DNA of 64,000 nucleotides from a bacterium 1XD42-54 (GCA_003612585.1 RAZH01000001.1:620001-684000), one strand, 5' to 3'. Counted from the stretch's first letter, positions 26,447 to 35,781 are shown. Translations and numbers: made by a program. The notes: generated by a model from the letters alone, not told the origin.

Positions 26447-27694
26447 TCACACACTCATGTAAATACTCTCCGGAACATATGCACGCACAAAAATGCCATC
26501 CTCCTGATATTTTTCCTCCAAGAGCTCTCCTTTTTTCCGGATCAACTGAATCAAACCGGCCTTGTCATACGAATATAGGCGTTCAATATAAATCTTCTGC
26601 GCCCGCAGAAGGTCACTGATTGCCTGACGCAGCTCTTCCATCCCCTCACCCGTATGCGCAGAGCCTGAAATACTTTGTTCTGCACGGTAATCGCGAAAAC
26701 CGTGTTTTTCCTCCAATAACAACAAATCCTGCTTGTTAAAAACTGTTATCACCGGCTTTTTATCTGCCTCCAGATCCCGCAGCGTCTCATAGACCACATG
26801 CATCTGCGCCTCCATCTGTACGCTCGCAGAATCCACCACGTGCACCAAAATGTCCGCACAGCACACCTCCTCCAGTGTACTCTTAAATGCGTCCACCAGA
26901 TGATGCGGCAGCTTGCGGATAAAACCAACTGTATCGGTCAGCAAAATCTCCTGACTACCTGAAATCCGAATCCCACGCGTAGTCGTATCAAGCGTCGCAA
27001 ACAGTTTTGCATCCTCCAGCACGTCCGCCCCTGTCAGAGTACGGAAAATTGCTGACTTTCCGACAGAAGTATACCCCACCAGTGCCACAATCTTCTGTTC
27101 TGTCTTTCTTCTCTGAGAACGAATCAGCTCTCTGTGACGGATAACTTCCTCAAGCTCTTTTTTCAAATGGCTGATTCTGGTTCGGATCATACGACGATCC
27201 ATTTCCAGCTTTTTCTCACCCGGTCCCCGCGTGCCAATGCCACCGCCAAGACGGGAAAGTGAATTGCCCAGGCCTGCAAGCCTCGCTGCACGATAACGCA
27301 ACTGAGCCAGCTCCACCTGGATTTTCCCTTCGCGCGACACAGCATGACGCGCAAAAATATCAAGAATCAAAAGCGTCCGGTCCATCACCTTACAGTCCAA
27401 TTCCTGTTGCAGATTGTTCATCTGTGCCGGGCTGAGTTCATCGTCGCAGATAATGCCTGTCGCATCCAGCTCCCACATAAGCTGGCGCACCTCGTCAATC
27501 TTCCCTTTTCCGATATAAGTCCCCGGGTGAATATTTTCCCGGCGCTGGATGACCTGACCAACCACCTCTGCCCCGGCCGTATCCGCAAGCTCACCCAGCT
27601 CACGCACCGACTCTTCCGTATCATCTCCGGCCACCTGCTGCACGCCAACCAAAATAACACGCTCCCGAAGCTCCTTAAATTCCGTCATCTCCAT
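26447..27694 (-). CDS. hflX: GTPase HflX
   Basis: 415 residues. The N-terminal HflX domain includes HPGTYIGKGKIDEVRQL, DDELSPAQMNNLQ and the glycine-rich GGGIGTRGPGEKKLE. The G domain begins near 205 with GYTSVGKS (G1), followed by TLDTTTRG (G2), LLTDTVGF (G3) and VFNKQD (G4). HflX splits stalled or hibernating 70S ribosomes. The P-loop reads SVGKSAIF instead of the usual NAGKSTLF, a noteworthy change at the Mg-coordinating Thr/Ser-adjacent position, although the key Lys and Ser are kept. It lies between the TPR lipoprotein and nrdD. Confidence 0.93.
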   Translation of the reverse strand: MEMTEFKELRERVILVGVQQVAGDDTEESVRELGELADTAGAEVVGQVIQRRENIHPGTYIGKGKIDEVRQLMWELDATGIICDDELSPAQMNNLQQELDCKVMDRTLLILDIFARHAVSREGKIQVELAQLRYRAARLAGLGNSLSRLGGGIGTRGPGEKKLEMDRRMIRTRISHLKKELEEVIRHRELIRSQRRKTEQKIVALVGYTSVGKSAIFRTLTGADVLEDAKLFATLDTTTRGIRISGSQEILLTDTVGFIRKLPHHLVDAFKSTLEEVCCADILVHVVDSASVQMEAQMHVVYETLRDLEADKKPVITVFNKQDLLLLEEKHGFRDYRAEQSISGSAHTGEGMEELRQAISDLLRAQKIYIERLYSYDKAGLIQLIRKKGELLEEKYQEDGIFVRAYVPESIYMSV

Positions 27695-27770
27695 AAATTA
27701 TAATCCTTTTCTCCTATAGACCTCACATTCCTGATTCAAAGTTCCTGTCTTCGCTCCTGCGTTCCAGCAA

Positions 27771-28889
27771 TCACCTAGTAGATAGAAACATCCACTCTTT
27801 CTGTCCCGCTTCATCGCCCGGATATTTCTGTACGTATTCCTGCGCCTTCGCTTTTGCTGTCCCAAAATCCAGCTTCTTTTCATAAACTATAATTTCATTG
27901 AAATACAGCTCCTGTTTTCCGCTCGTCCCTTCCAGAGCAAGTCCCTGCGCGATGTAAGAAAGCGCTGCATCATAATCACCACTCTCGATTGCACACAGCG
28001 CAAGCCCGTTGAAAGAATCTGCATCCGCTCCAAATTCCGACTGTATCTGCTGATAAACTGCCCGCGCATGCTCGTAGTCTCCCAGCTTCAGGTATACCTT
28101 TCCGATCAGATTCATGGCCGGCTGGTACTTTTCCTCCACCGGACCGATCAACAAGCTCTGTGCCTCTTCATAATTTTCCAGATAATAATGAATACGTCCC
28201 CGGTTATAATAGTGTTGCAGATCCCCGCCCGGAATATTCAATGCAGTCTGCAAATATGCCGCGCCAAGCCCTGACAGACTCCGGCTGCGGTAACACTCAT
28301 AAATATTCAGATACAAGTCGTAATCCTCCGGACTCAGCTTAACCGCAGCGTCAAAATCCTTCTTTGCTTCCTCCTGGTTTCCCTCATAAAGATAACTGGC
28401 TCCGCGCAGAAAATATGCGTCTGCATTCCCTTTTGATTCTTCCCTCAGAATATCGTCGCAGGTCGTGATTGTATCTTCGTATTTTTCTGAGCGATACTGG
28501 ACCGTCGCAAGATACAGCCGGATATCCTGCACATTCTCTGTCATCCGGTTATCCGTATATTCAAGCGCTGTCCGAAACGACGCCTCTGCCTCCTCGTACT
28601 TTGCCAGCCCCATATACGCCATTCCGAGTCCGCGATAAGCCACCACCTTCTGTTCGCCCTCCTGCACTGCTTCCTGGAAAAACTGCTGTGCCTGCTGATA
28701 ATCTCTTTCCTCCAACGCACTGTTTCCCTGGACCGTCTTGTTCCCGGCTCCGTTTCCCATTCCGCAGCCTCCAAGAAACAACACGCCTGCCAGTACAACA
28801 CCTGTACAAAATACTCTATAGCTGTCTGCACGTGCTTTTCTTACTTTTTTTTCCCTTTCAATTCTTTTTTTCATTCCCCTTTTTAACAT
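27771..28889 (-). CDS. TPR-repeat lipoprotein
   Basis: 372 residues. A basic N-terminus and hydrophobic core end in VLFLGGCG, with the lipobox Cys near residue 42. The mature part is a series of about nine tetratricopeptide repeats (for example AYRGLGMAYMGLAKYEEAEA, ADAYFLRGASYLYEGNQEEA), so it should form an extracytoplasmic superhelical binding surface. The family does not predict a partner. A later Met (MKKRIER, residue 6) is an alternative start. It precedes hflX on the same strand by about 75 bases. Confidence 0.87.
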   Translation of the reverse strand: MLKRGMKKRIEREKKVRKARADSYRVFCTGVVLAGVLFLGGCGMGNGAGNKTVQGNSALEERDYQQAQQFFQEAVQEGEQKVVAYRGLGMAYMGLAKYEEAEASFRTALEYTDNRMTENVQDIRLYLATVQYRSEKYEDTITTCDDILREESKGNADAYFLRGASYLYEGNQEEAKKDFDAAVKLSPEDYDLYLNIYECYRSRSLSGLGAAYLQTALNIPGGDLQHYYNRGRIHYYLENYEEAQSLLIGPVEEKYQPAMNLIGKVYLKLGDYEHARAVYQQIQSEFGADADSFNGLALCAIESGDYDAALSYIAQGLALEGTSGKQELYFNEIIVYEKKLDFGTAKAKAQEYVQKYPGDEAGQKEWMFLSTR

Positions 28890-28969
28890 ACCCGTCCTAA
28901 CTCCCGGCCTTTCTTCTATACTTCTGTGCCATTTTTCTTCATCATATCATAATCCTGCTTTTTCGTAAA

Positions 28970-30334
28970 TTAGTTATGCGTCTCCATAATCCGTTTCTGC
29001 TTATAAATATAATAACAAATCATCGTCACAGCAGTCACAGTCCATGTAATCGGATAACATGCGACAAGCTCTCCCAGACTCCCCTGCGGCACAATCACCA
29101 TCACCCACACGATACGCAGCAGACAGACACCTGTAATAGTCAGAAACGTTGTTACCAGAACACTGCCCTGCGCACGCAGAGAGCCGGAATAAATCTCAAT
29201 AAAACCATAAACCCAGTAGAGAGGCGAAATAATCTGCACCATCTTCATCCCGATCGCAATCACTTCTGTATCAGAGGTAAAGATTGTAAACAAAGGGCCG
29301 CCAAACACTGTAATCAGAAAACTCAAAACCATCATGGAGCCAAGCGCCATCAGCAGGCAGTCCCGCGTCCCTTTGCGCACGCGCTCCCACTTCCCTGCCC
29401 CGAAGTTCTGTCCGACAAAAGTCGTCGCCGCAATTCCAAATGCACCGCAGATCATCCAGACAATGCCGTCTATCTTCCCAAACGCCGCCCAGGACGCCAT
29501 AGCATCCACACCGAATTTATTCAGGGCAGCCTGGACAATCACATTTGAAATACTGTACATACTGGACTGGATTCCGGTCGGCAGACCGATTCTCAGCATC
29601 ACGATCAGTATGTCTTTCTGAAAGCTTATCCTTTTCAGTTCCAGCTTCATCTCCGCAGTCCGGAACATCAGCGTCCAGGTCACCAGCACCGCACTGATTG
29701 CCTGCGAGAGCAGCGTCGCCAGCGCCGCGCCCAGAACGCCCATATCAAACACCAGTACCAGAAGCAAATCCAACACCGTATTAATTCCGCAGCAGACAAT
29801 CAGATAGTACAGCGGGCGCTTCGAATCCCCGATTGCCCTCAAAATTGCGGAACCCATATTATAGACCAGCACAAACAAAAGGCCGGCAAAATAAATACGC
29901 ACATACAGCGCAGAATCTGCCAGCAGCTCCTCTGGCGTATTCATCATCTCCAGAATCGCAGGCGTCGCAATCACACCACCGATTCCCACGATTATACCGA
30001 AAACAAAAGAAAAGGCATATGCCGTATGCAGCGCCTTTTCCAGCTTCTTTCGATTTTCCGCACCGAAATACTGAGAAATAATAACCGTAGCCCCGGCAGA
30101 CAGACCGGTAAAAAATCCTACCACAAGATTGATAATCTGGCTCGATGAGCCACCCACACTGGAGAGCGCTTCTTTTCCTGCAAAGCGTCCGACCACTACA
30201 GCATCCACGGTATTATAAAGCTGCTGAAAAAATGTCCCGATCAGAATCGGAACAAAAAAGATTAAAATCTGCTTCCAGATCACTCCCTCTGTGATCCGGT
30301 TGCCCGTATGTTCTTTTCCACCTGTTTTTTGCAT
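28970..30334 (-). CDS. MATE-family efflux transporter
   Basis: About 454 residues from MQKTGGKE (ATG 30334, GGGGA site eight bases upstream); the frame opens at a GTG at 30379. Twelve membrane helices are arranged as two MatE halves. Motifs: FVPILIGTFFQQLYNTVDAVVVGRF (seen in pieces), GGSSSQIINLVVGFFTGLSAG, and QNFGAGKWERVRKG in the second half. MATE proteins export drugs or metabolites with Na+ or H+. Nothing adjacent indicates a substrate. Confidence 0.9.
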   Translation of the reverse strand: MQKTGGKEHTGNRITEGVIWKQILIFFVPILIGTFFQQLYNTVDAVVVGRFAGKEALSSVGGSSSQIINLVVGFFTGLSAGATVIISQYFGAENRKKLEKALHTAYAFSFVFGIIVGIGGVIATPAILEMMNTPEELLADSALYVRIYFAGLLFVLVYNMGSAILRAIGDSKRPLYYLIVCCGINTVLDLLLVLVFDMGVLGAALATLLSQAISAVLVTWTLMFRTAEMKLELKRISFQKDILIVMLRIGLPTGIQSSMYSISNVIVQAALNKFGVDAMASWAAFGKIDGIVWMICGAFGIAATTFVGQNFGAGKWERVRKGTRDCLLMALGSMMVLSFLITVFGGPLFTIFTSDTEVIAIGMKMVQIISPLYWVYGFIEIYSGSLRAQGSVLVTTFLTITGVCLLRIVWVMVIVPQGSLGELVACYPITWTVTAVTMICYYIYKQKRIMETHN

Positions 30335-30498
30335 TTTTTGTTCCCCGTTTTCTTCCAAATTCTCTTCTCTTTTTCGCACATAAAAAATGCCGCGCCTGTT
30401 TTTTCGTAAGATGCGACATCAGGCTATCACACGAAGGGATATTTTGCAAGAAAAAAGAAATTGCAGTTTACATATTGAGAAGCTTTTACTCTTTATCA

Positions 30499-30550
30499 GA
30501 TGAATCGCCGGTGATTCAAAGCCAAAACCCAAGCCCATCGGCCGGGGAAC
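30499..30550 (+). promoter_or_regulatory. Structured leader upstream of endolysin-like gene, possible riboswitch
   Basis: The stretch has a GAATC/GATTC hairpin, long-range CCGGTG/CATCGG pairing (30508-30513 with 30535-30540) and a conserved-looking GGCCGGGGAAC end. The GGGGAAC tail and the link to a wall hydrolase recall the ydaO/yuaA (c-di-AMP) class, but I cannot align the full ~120-base motif. Class assignment is tentative. Confidence 0.35.
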
Positions 30551-30579
30551 AAAATAATAAGAAAAGGAGATAAATAATT

Positions 30580-31281
30580 ATGGCAACAGCAAATGATATT
30601 CTACGCGTCGCAGCCGCGGAAATTGGCGTGACAGAAAAAGGCGGGCAAAACCATGTCAAATACAACATAGAATTTTATGGGTATGACGCCGCATATCCCT
30701 GGTGCGTTGTATTCGTCTGGTGGGTATTTAAGCATGCCGGGGCATCCAATCTTTTCTGTGGAGGTTCCAAAATTGACAGTACACTTGGTGTGTACAACTA
30801 CTATAGTAATCAGGGAAAAGTTTATCGCACTCCAAAAGTTGGCGACATTGTTGTATGTTATGACCCAACTGAATCGATTCCTTACTATCATACTGCAATT
30901 GTAAAATCTGTATCTGGCAACCGCTTCGCAACAATTGACGGTAACTCTAATGACAAGGTTGATACAAAGGAGGATCGAGAAATAACATCTACAAAGGTTA
31001 CGTACTACTTCTGCCGTCCGGCATATGGCTCCAGCAGCAGCGGAGACACTGGAAGCAGCGGCAATCTCTCCATGGGTTCGACTGGTGAAGCTGTCCGTGA
31101 CATGCAGAGAAAGCTGATCGCTCTTGGCTACTCCTGCGGCTCTGCAGGTGCGGACGGTGATTTTGGCCAGGGTACCTACAACGCAGTATGCGCCTTCCAG
31201 CGTGCGAACGGACTTGACGTCGACGGTATTATCGGGCCGATGACCCGTTCCAAAATCAATGCTCTTTACAGCAGACTTTAA
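30580..31281 (+). CDS. CHAP-type amidase/endopeptidase with peptidoglycan-binding domain, endolysin-like
   Basis: 233 residues without signal peptide. Residues 1-145 form a CHAP/NlpC-like fold: AYPWCVVFVWWVF supplies the catalytic Cys (about 41) and YYHTAIV the His (about 104). A Ser/Gly linker (about 148-160) leads to a PG_binding_1 domain (MQRKLIALGY, DGDFGQGTYNAVCAFQ, DVDGIIGPMTRSKI). This domain order and the missing signal are typical of phage endolysins, but no other phage gene is nearby. It has a strong AAGGAG site and a structured leader. It may be domesticated; release or export is unexplained. Confidence 0.88.
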   Translation: MATANDILRVAAAEIGVTEKGGQNHVKYNIEFYGYDAAYPWCVVFVWWVFKHAGASNLFCGGSKIDSTLGVYNYYSNQGKVYRTPKVGDIVVCYDPTESIPYYHTAIVKSVSGNRFATIDGNSNDKVDTKEDREITSTKVTYYFCRPAYGSSSSGDTGSSGNLSMGSTGEAVRDMQRKLIALGYSCGSAGADGDFGQGTYNAVCAFQRANGLDVDGIIGPMTRSKINALYSRL

Positions 31282-31316
31282 TCTGAACGCGCTATCTTTT
31301 TGACAGACATACGCAG

Positions 31317-31341
31317 CGGGCAACCAGTATATGGCTGCCCG
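31317..31341. terminator. Terminator between endolysin-like gene and convergent lipoprotein gene
   Basis: CGGGCA/TGCCCG arms with an inner CCA/TGG pair form a compact hairpin followed by TCTGTTTAT on plus. It ends five bases before the convergent gene's stop. Confidence 0.65.
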
Positions 31342-31346
31342 TCTGT

Positions 31347-32519
31347 TTATCCTGTTTTGCCTAATCCAATAAATAAGGGATTATTTTCACTTCCCATGTA
31401 ACATACTCTCACATTATGACCTACCTGAAACCATTCCGGTATACATGGAATGTATACTCCAAATTCATCCTTTATATATTCGCCCGATTCGTTCCGACAA
31501 TAGTCCTCAAATCTTAAATATTCAATATTTCTTGAGTCCATTGTCCAGATTTTCCCATTGGTGTCCTGTACTTCCATTACATTGTCAGTCTTTGATACTA
31601 TAACTCCTTCAAAAAAATGTTCTTCCAGTTCCGGTTCTCCGCTCTCTGTCAACTTTTCTATGCGAATTACATCGCCGCCCTGATAGGAAATCTTCAGTTT
31701 ATCTCCTGGATCAAATTTATATGGCGTCTTCTCTGCCTTGCCAAAGTAAAATTCATATAATTCACATTCTTCAGTCCACAGATATATGATATCGTCATCT
31801 TTTTCAATATCTCCACCCACAAAAATACCAGTTAGTGTCCCCGAAGCTTCTTCAGGAAGAGTTTTTCCATCCATCGCTTCAACCGCAGGATTCCCCGACG
31901 GTTCTGTACCTTCCACTACCACATGCTCCGCAATCCATGAAACATCAAAATACATATCGAGCCTATCAGCCGATGCATCATCACTGCTCTCATTCGTATC
32001 CAATTCTATTCCGCACAGCAGATAATAACCGTCGTCTTTTGTACCTATAACAGACTCTATGCCAAAATTACGGATTGTCTCACAATACTGCTCTTTTATA
32101 AAATAAATGCCAAATACATATCCCCCGCCTTTTCTAGCTATACCCGGTGCATAATCCCCACCTTCCCCATCCTTTCTCCAAAATCCCACATATCCATCTG
32201 AACTGGTAACATCATAACGCCCCTCCCAGGATGATGGCAGAGTGATTTTAAGATCTTTATATTCGTAAACAATATTTACCTGCTCATCGTACGTCTCTGG
32301 CCTGTCAGTTTCTGTCTCCGGCGAAATAATATCCGTTATTACTTCCGTTCCTCTTTCCTGACCGAAAATCCCCTTCTGATCATATCCCTCCTGCTGGGAT
32401 TGCAGGTTATTTACTTCCTGCACATTCGCCTGCTCCTGTTTTTTCGTACAACCAGTTCCCAGAATCAGCAGCGTACTGATAAAAATCCCTGTGGTAATCC
32501 ATCTTCGTTTCACACTCAT
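31347..32519 (-). CDS. Lipoprotein of unknown function
   Basis: About 390 residues from MSVKRRW (32519); a GTG two codons on (32513) is better spaced from AAGGAGG. ITTGIFISTLLILGTGC is a lipoprotein signal with Cys near 22. The middle contains a beta-rich domain (YKDLKITLPSSWEGRYDV, WRKDGEGG, GGYVFGIYFIKEQYC) typical of surface lipoproteins in this group. A second part (GTLTGIFVGGDIEKDDDIIYLWTEE; FFEGVIVSKTDNVMEVQD) resembles small OB/beta-barrel modules. No family name is certain. Confidence 0.75.
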   Translation of the reverse strand: MSVKRRWITTGIFISTLLILGTGCTKKQEQANVQEVNNLQSQQEGYDQKGIFGQERGTEVITDIISPETETDRPETYDEQVNIVYEYKDLKITLPSSWEGRYDVTSSDGYVGFWRKDGEGGDYAPGIARKGGGYVFGIYFIKEQYCETIRNFGIESVIGTKDDGYYLLCGIELDTNESSDDASADRLDMYFDVSWIAEHVVVEGTEPSGNPAVEAMDGKTLPEEASGTLTGIFVGGDIEKDDDIIYLWTEECELYEFYFGKAEKTPYKFDPGDKLKISYQGGDVIRIEKLTESGEPELEEHFFEGVIVSKTDNVMEVQDTNGKIWTMDSRNIEYLRFEDYCRNESGEYIKDEFGVYIPCIPEWFQVGHNVRVCYMGSENNPLFIGLGKTG

Positions 32520-32569
32520 GCCCTCCTTTTTCTTTTCGCCCGCATAATACCCCAAAGATTTCCACAGAA

Positions 32570-32983
32570 TTAGCCCACACTTTGCTTATAATATACTTCA
32601 ACACGTTCTGCCAATTTTTCAAACAGCGGATAATATACTTTTATGATATTTTGAAACATTTCTGCCGCAAAGGTACCGTCATAATCATGAGCCAGCTGGT
32701 TTCTTACCCGAAGCATCTGCATCCACTCATCATTGTCAATGATTCCGTTCATAAAAGCCTGCTTCAATGTCTCCCGCGGCGATCCAATTGCAAAATCAAG
32801 AATCCCCAGTTCCTTTATCAATATATCCTTCATTACTTTCCAGGAAATGTCAAAGGTAAGATTAAAATTCAAGACCGTTCCTTCCAGTACAAAATCCGCA
32901 TCCGGATCTGCATTTACACTTTTACTCAGATTTTGCAAACTTTTGCAAAATGAATGATAACGGTTAATAGATTTGCTTTCCAT
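32570..32983 (-). CDS. HEPN-domain toxin-like protein (HI0074/HepT type)
   Basis: About 137 residues from MESKSINRY (32983), overlapping the MNT gene by 20 bases. It is all-helical and carries RNQLAHDY, the Rx4HxY motif of HEPN RNases in MNT-HEPN modules. The family also covers nucleotidyltransferase substrate-binding proteins. The paired MNT protein would silence it by AMPylating the motif Tyr, as known for MntA/HepT. Intact length and motif suggest it is active. Confidence 0.85.
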   Translation of the reverse strand: MESKSINRYHSFCKSLQNLSKSVNADPDADFVLEGTVLNFNLTFDISWKVMKDILIKELGILDFAIGSPRETLKQAFMNGIIDNDEWMQMLRVRNQLAHDYDGTFAAEMFQNIIKVYYPLFEKLAERVEVYYKQSVG

Positions 32984-33659
32984 ATTTTTTAATATCCTCC
33001 AGCAAAAATTTATTGCTAATACTTTCATACTCAAAAATATCAATGTTCCGAAGCGTATCTATCCCTTCAAGGGCTTCCTCCAGCCGCTGTACATCCTCAC
33101 ATCCATAAACCACAAAGTCTATATCACTCGTTGAAGCTGCCGTGCCTGTTGCAAAAGAGCCAAACAGCTCCAATCGTTTTACACCATGTGCTTTACATAT
33201 TGCCGCCACTTTATCAATTACTTCTGCAACCGGCATTACTCTGCTTGTTATCTCTTTTTGAATCGTTTCCAGTTCTTCCTCTGTTACATCGAACAGCTGT
33301 TTTAAGCTTTCAGGTTCAGCTCCTTTTTCCAATGCATGCCATATCAGTTCACTTCGGCCTCGGATTATTCCTTCTCTTATACCTTCCTCACGGCTTGCTT
33401 CGCGTTCCTGACGTATATGCTTTTCCTGATCGTACTCATAGATACTCACCTTTATCGCCTCCGCTCTGTTTTTACTGAGAAATTCTGCAAGAATTCCTTC
33501 CTCAATGCATTCCGATACCATTTTCCGAAATCCCCTGCTTTTCTGTGAATTGAAAGCATTGAGATTTCTGAATATTTGATGGGCCACTGAAAGGATATCA
33601 GATGCGGGAAATACCGCTGTAGAATTTAGAAAAATAATGCTTTGTAAATATTCTAACAC
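32964..33659 (-). CDS. MNT nucleotidyltransferase fused to the tail of an Rpn-type transposase/nuclease
   Basis: 231 residues from a GTG at 33659 with no good ribosome site. About 1-125 matches the C-terminal region of Rpn/PDDEXK-family recombination-promoting nucleases (EFLSKNRAEAIKVSIYEYDQEKH, then EREASREEGIREGIIRG); the catalytic N-terminus is missing. About 135-231 is a minimal nucleotidyltransferase: ELFGSFATG followed by SDIDFVV (GSx10DxD), so the antitoxin part looks active. The HEPN gene overlaps its end. The junction looks like a deletion-made chimera that kept the antitoxin in frame. Confidence 0.78.
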   Translation of the reverse strand: MLEYLQSIIFLNSTAVFPASDILSVAHQIFRNLNAFNSQKSRGFRKMVSECIEEGILAEFLSKNRAEAIKVSIYEYDQEKHIRQEREASREEGIREGIIRGRSELIWHALEKGAEPESLKQLFDVTEEELETIQKEITSRVMPVAEVIDKVAAICKAHGVKRLELFGSFATGTAASTSDIDFVVYGCEDVQRLEEALEGIDTLRNIDIFEYESISNKFLLEDIKKYGKQIY

Positions 33660-33760
33660 AAAGGCATGCTGGATTCTATCGCTTTTTTTGCATGTTTCAG
33701 TGCAATTTTTTACAGATTACAGATCCATGAAATTATATTTCTGTGATAAATACATTTATC

Positions 33761-34828
33761 CTAAAGCGCTTCCACGTCAATTCCCTTAAGCAGCTCATTT
33801 TTACGTATCTGCGCGCCATTTTCATCAAACAGATATACACGGTATAAAAGTACGCACATCTTTTCACCGATCTCCACATGTCGCCGTTCGAGTGAACGGT
33901 GCGTCGTCAGACGGACGCCCTTTACACGAAGCGTCAGCTCCAGATAGCTTCCGCGAAATACGATGGTTTCAATGACGCCCTCTTCCACAGCATTCATCAT
34001 CTTTGCAAACTTCTGATTATCGCTCTTAAATGCTTCTACAAATTCCGGACGGACGATCACCTTTTTCCCATTTGGAATATCCTCATACCCTTTAAATCCC
34101 AAAAGGCTGTCCAGAATCACAGAGGTTCCTATGAATTGTGCCACAAAAGGTGTCTTCGGATTTTTATAAATGTCAATCGGACTTCCGATTTGCTCTAATT
34201 TTCCTTCATTGATAATCAAGATGTCATCTGCGACCTCGACCGCCTCTTCCTGGTCATGCGTAACAAAAATACTGGTAATACCAACCTTTTCGATCATTTC
34301 CTTTAACCATCTGCGCAGCTCCTTGCGAACCTTTGCATCAATTGCGGCAAACGGCTCATCCAGAAGCAAAAGCTGAGGATTCGGCGCAATCGCTCTTGCA
34401 AACGCTACCCTCTGACGCTGCCCCCCGGAAAGCTGGTTGGGATACCGTTTTTCCAGGCCCTCGAGACCGATCAGAGAAACCATTTCCTGCACCCGCTCGC
34501 GGATTTTCTGTTTTTCCATTTTCTGAACCTTCAGACCAAAGGCAATGTTATCATAGACGGTCATGTAGCGAAACAGCGCATAATTCTGGAATACAAAACC
34601 AATGCCGCGCTCGCTCGCAGGGACGTCATTTACTACCCTTCCTTCTATCATAACATCCCCGCCATCCTGCTGCTCCAGTCCGGCAAGTATCCTCAGAATG
34701 GTTGTCTTTCCGCTACCGCTCGGGCCAAGCAGCGCTGCCAGCTTCCCCTGTTCGATTCCGAAGCTGATATTTTTTGCCGCTTCATAGTCTCCAAATTTTT
34801 TATTTATATTTTTCAGTTCTACGTACAT
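33761..34828 (-). CDS. cysA: Sulfate/thiosulfate ABC transporter ATP-binding protein
   Basis: 355 residues. Walker A GPSGSGKTT (about 35-43), Q-loop FQNYALF, signature LSGGQRQRVAFARA, Walker B LLLLDEPFAA and the switch His in VTHDQEEAVEVAD. The C-terminal TOBE-like part (about 270-355) fits CysA/ModC regulators of transport. It is last in the order sbp-cysT-cysW-cysA. 18 bases separate it from cysW. Confidence 0.92.
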   Translation of the reverse strand: MYVELKNINKKFGDYEAAKNISFGIEQGKLAALLGPSGSGKTTILRILAGLEQQDGGDVMIEGRVVNDVPASERGIGFVFQNYALFRYMTVYDNIAFGLKVQKMEKQKIRERVQEMVSLIGLEGLEKRYPNQLSGGQRQRVAFARAIAPNPQLLLLDEPFAAIDAKVRKELRRWLKEMIEKVGITSIFVTHDQEEAVEVADDILIINEGKLEQIGSPIDIYKNPKTPFVAQFIGTSVILDSLLGFKGYEDIPNGKKVIVRPEFVEAFKSDNQKFAKMMNAVEEGVIETIVFRGSYLELTLRVKGVRLTTHRSLERRHVEIGEKMCVLLYRVYLFDENGAQIRKNELLKGIDVEAL

Positions 34829-34846
34829 GACATCCTCCCCGTTTTC

Positions 34847-35689
34847 CTATCTGTCGTTTCTTTTTCCCCTGTATTCCACGATATTTTTCAGAATCAACAT
34901 GATGAGCGCCATCCCTACCAGAAGTGACGAAACGGCAAATGCCTGCGTAATCGAATCTGCGCTTCCCGCCATATAGAGCGCGTCAATTTCCAGCGGAAGC
35001 GTAAAGGTTTTGCCCCTTGCTTTCGATACGGCATAGACTGCGCCAAATTCCCCGAATGCCCTCGCCGCACACAGAATCATCCCATAAAGAAGCCCCCATC
35101 TGATATGCGGAAACGTAATTTTTCGAAAAATCGTGAACCCGGAAGCCCCCATCATTGCAGCCGCCTCCTCTTCCTCTCTTCCCTGTGTATACAAAACCGG
35201 GATGATTTCTCTGGAAATAAAAGGAAAGGTAACAAATATGGTAGCAAGAACAACAGCAGGAACAGAAAACACAAGCGCAATGTCCGTTCCAAGGGCCTCG
35301 TTGATTCCGTCGATCACAGGCTTGGCCCAACCGCTCCGCCCAAATGTCATTATGTAGGCAAGTCCGGCAATTACTGGAGAAATGGAAAAAGGGATGTCGA
35401 TCAGGGCAGATAGTACATTTTTTCCCCGAAAATCAAATTTTGTCACAAGCCACGAAGCAACAAGTCCAAACACCGTATTGACAGCAACCGCAATCACAGT
35501 AGCAATCAGTGTCACCTTCAAAGCTGACAGTGTATTTTCTGCCGTAAGCGCCGCCTGATACGACTGCAGGCCGTCTGCCAGAGCCCGAACAATCACTTCA
35601 AGCAGCGGCAGCACAAGCATCAACAGAAAAAACAAAACGCTGATTCCAATCAAGATCCATTTTACAATTTTCTGGCTGTTCTTTTTCAT
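34847..35689 (-). CDS. cysW: Sulfate ABC transporter permease CysW
   Basis: About 280 residues from MKKNSQK (35689, GGGGAG five bases before). An in-frame ATG at 35782 overlaps the cysT stop (TAATG) and would add 31 residues, so coupling from there is possible. Six membrane helices; the EAA loop is EEEAAAMMGASGFTIFRKITFP. ALPLEIDALY-type (LPLEIDALYMAG) is a CysW hallmark. It partners CysT in the channel. Confidence 0.9.
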   Translation of the reverse strand: MKKNSQKIVKWILIGISVLFFLLMLVLPLLEVIVRALADGLQSYQAALTAENTLSALKVTLIATVIAVAVNTVFGLVASWLVTKFDFRGKNVLSALIDIPFSISPVIAGLAYIMTFGRSGWAKPVIDGINEALGTDIALVFSVPAVVLATIFVTFPFISREIIPVLYTQGREEEEAAAMMGASGFTIFRKITFPHIRWGLLYGMILCAARAFGEFGAVYAVSKARGKTFTLPLEIDALYMAGSADSITQAFAVSSLLVGMALIMLILKNIVEYRGKRNDR

Positions 35690-35781
35690 AAAATCTCCCC
35701 ATTTTTCTACAAATATATCATGGTTCTCCTGTAGATACATATCTCCCCAATCTTTTGCGGATACCTTTCCCCGCAGATACA

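Noticed and set aside
30450-30579. c-di-GMP (GEMM) riboswitch upstream of the endolysin-like gene
   Set aside because: The GCAAAxC tetraloop-receptor pattern and GGxAxCxxGGGTTACC end are not found; only a ydaO-like ending is suggestive.
30601-31323. 240-codon minus ORF opposite the endolysin-like gene
   Set aside because: Antisense shadow; the plus-strand protein has clear domains and an AAGGAG site.
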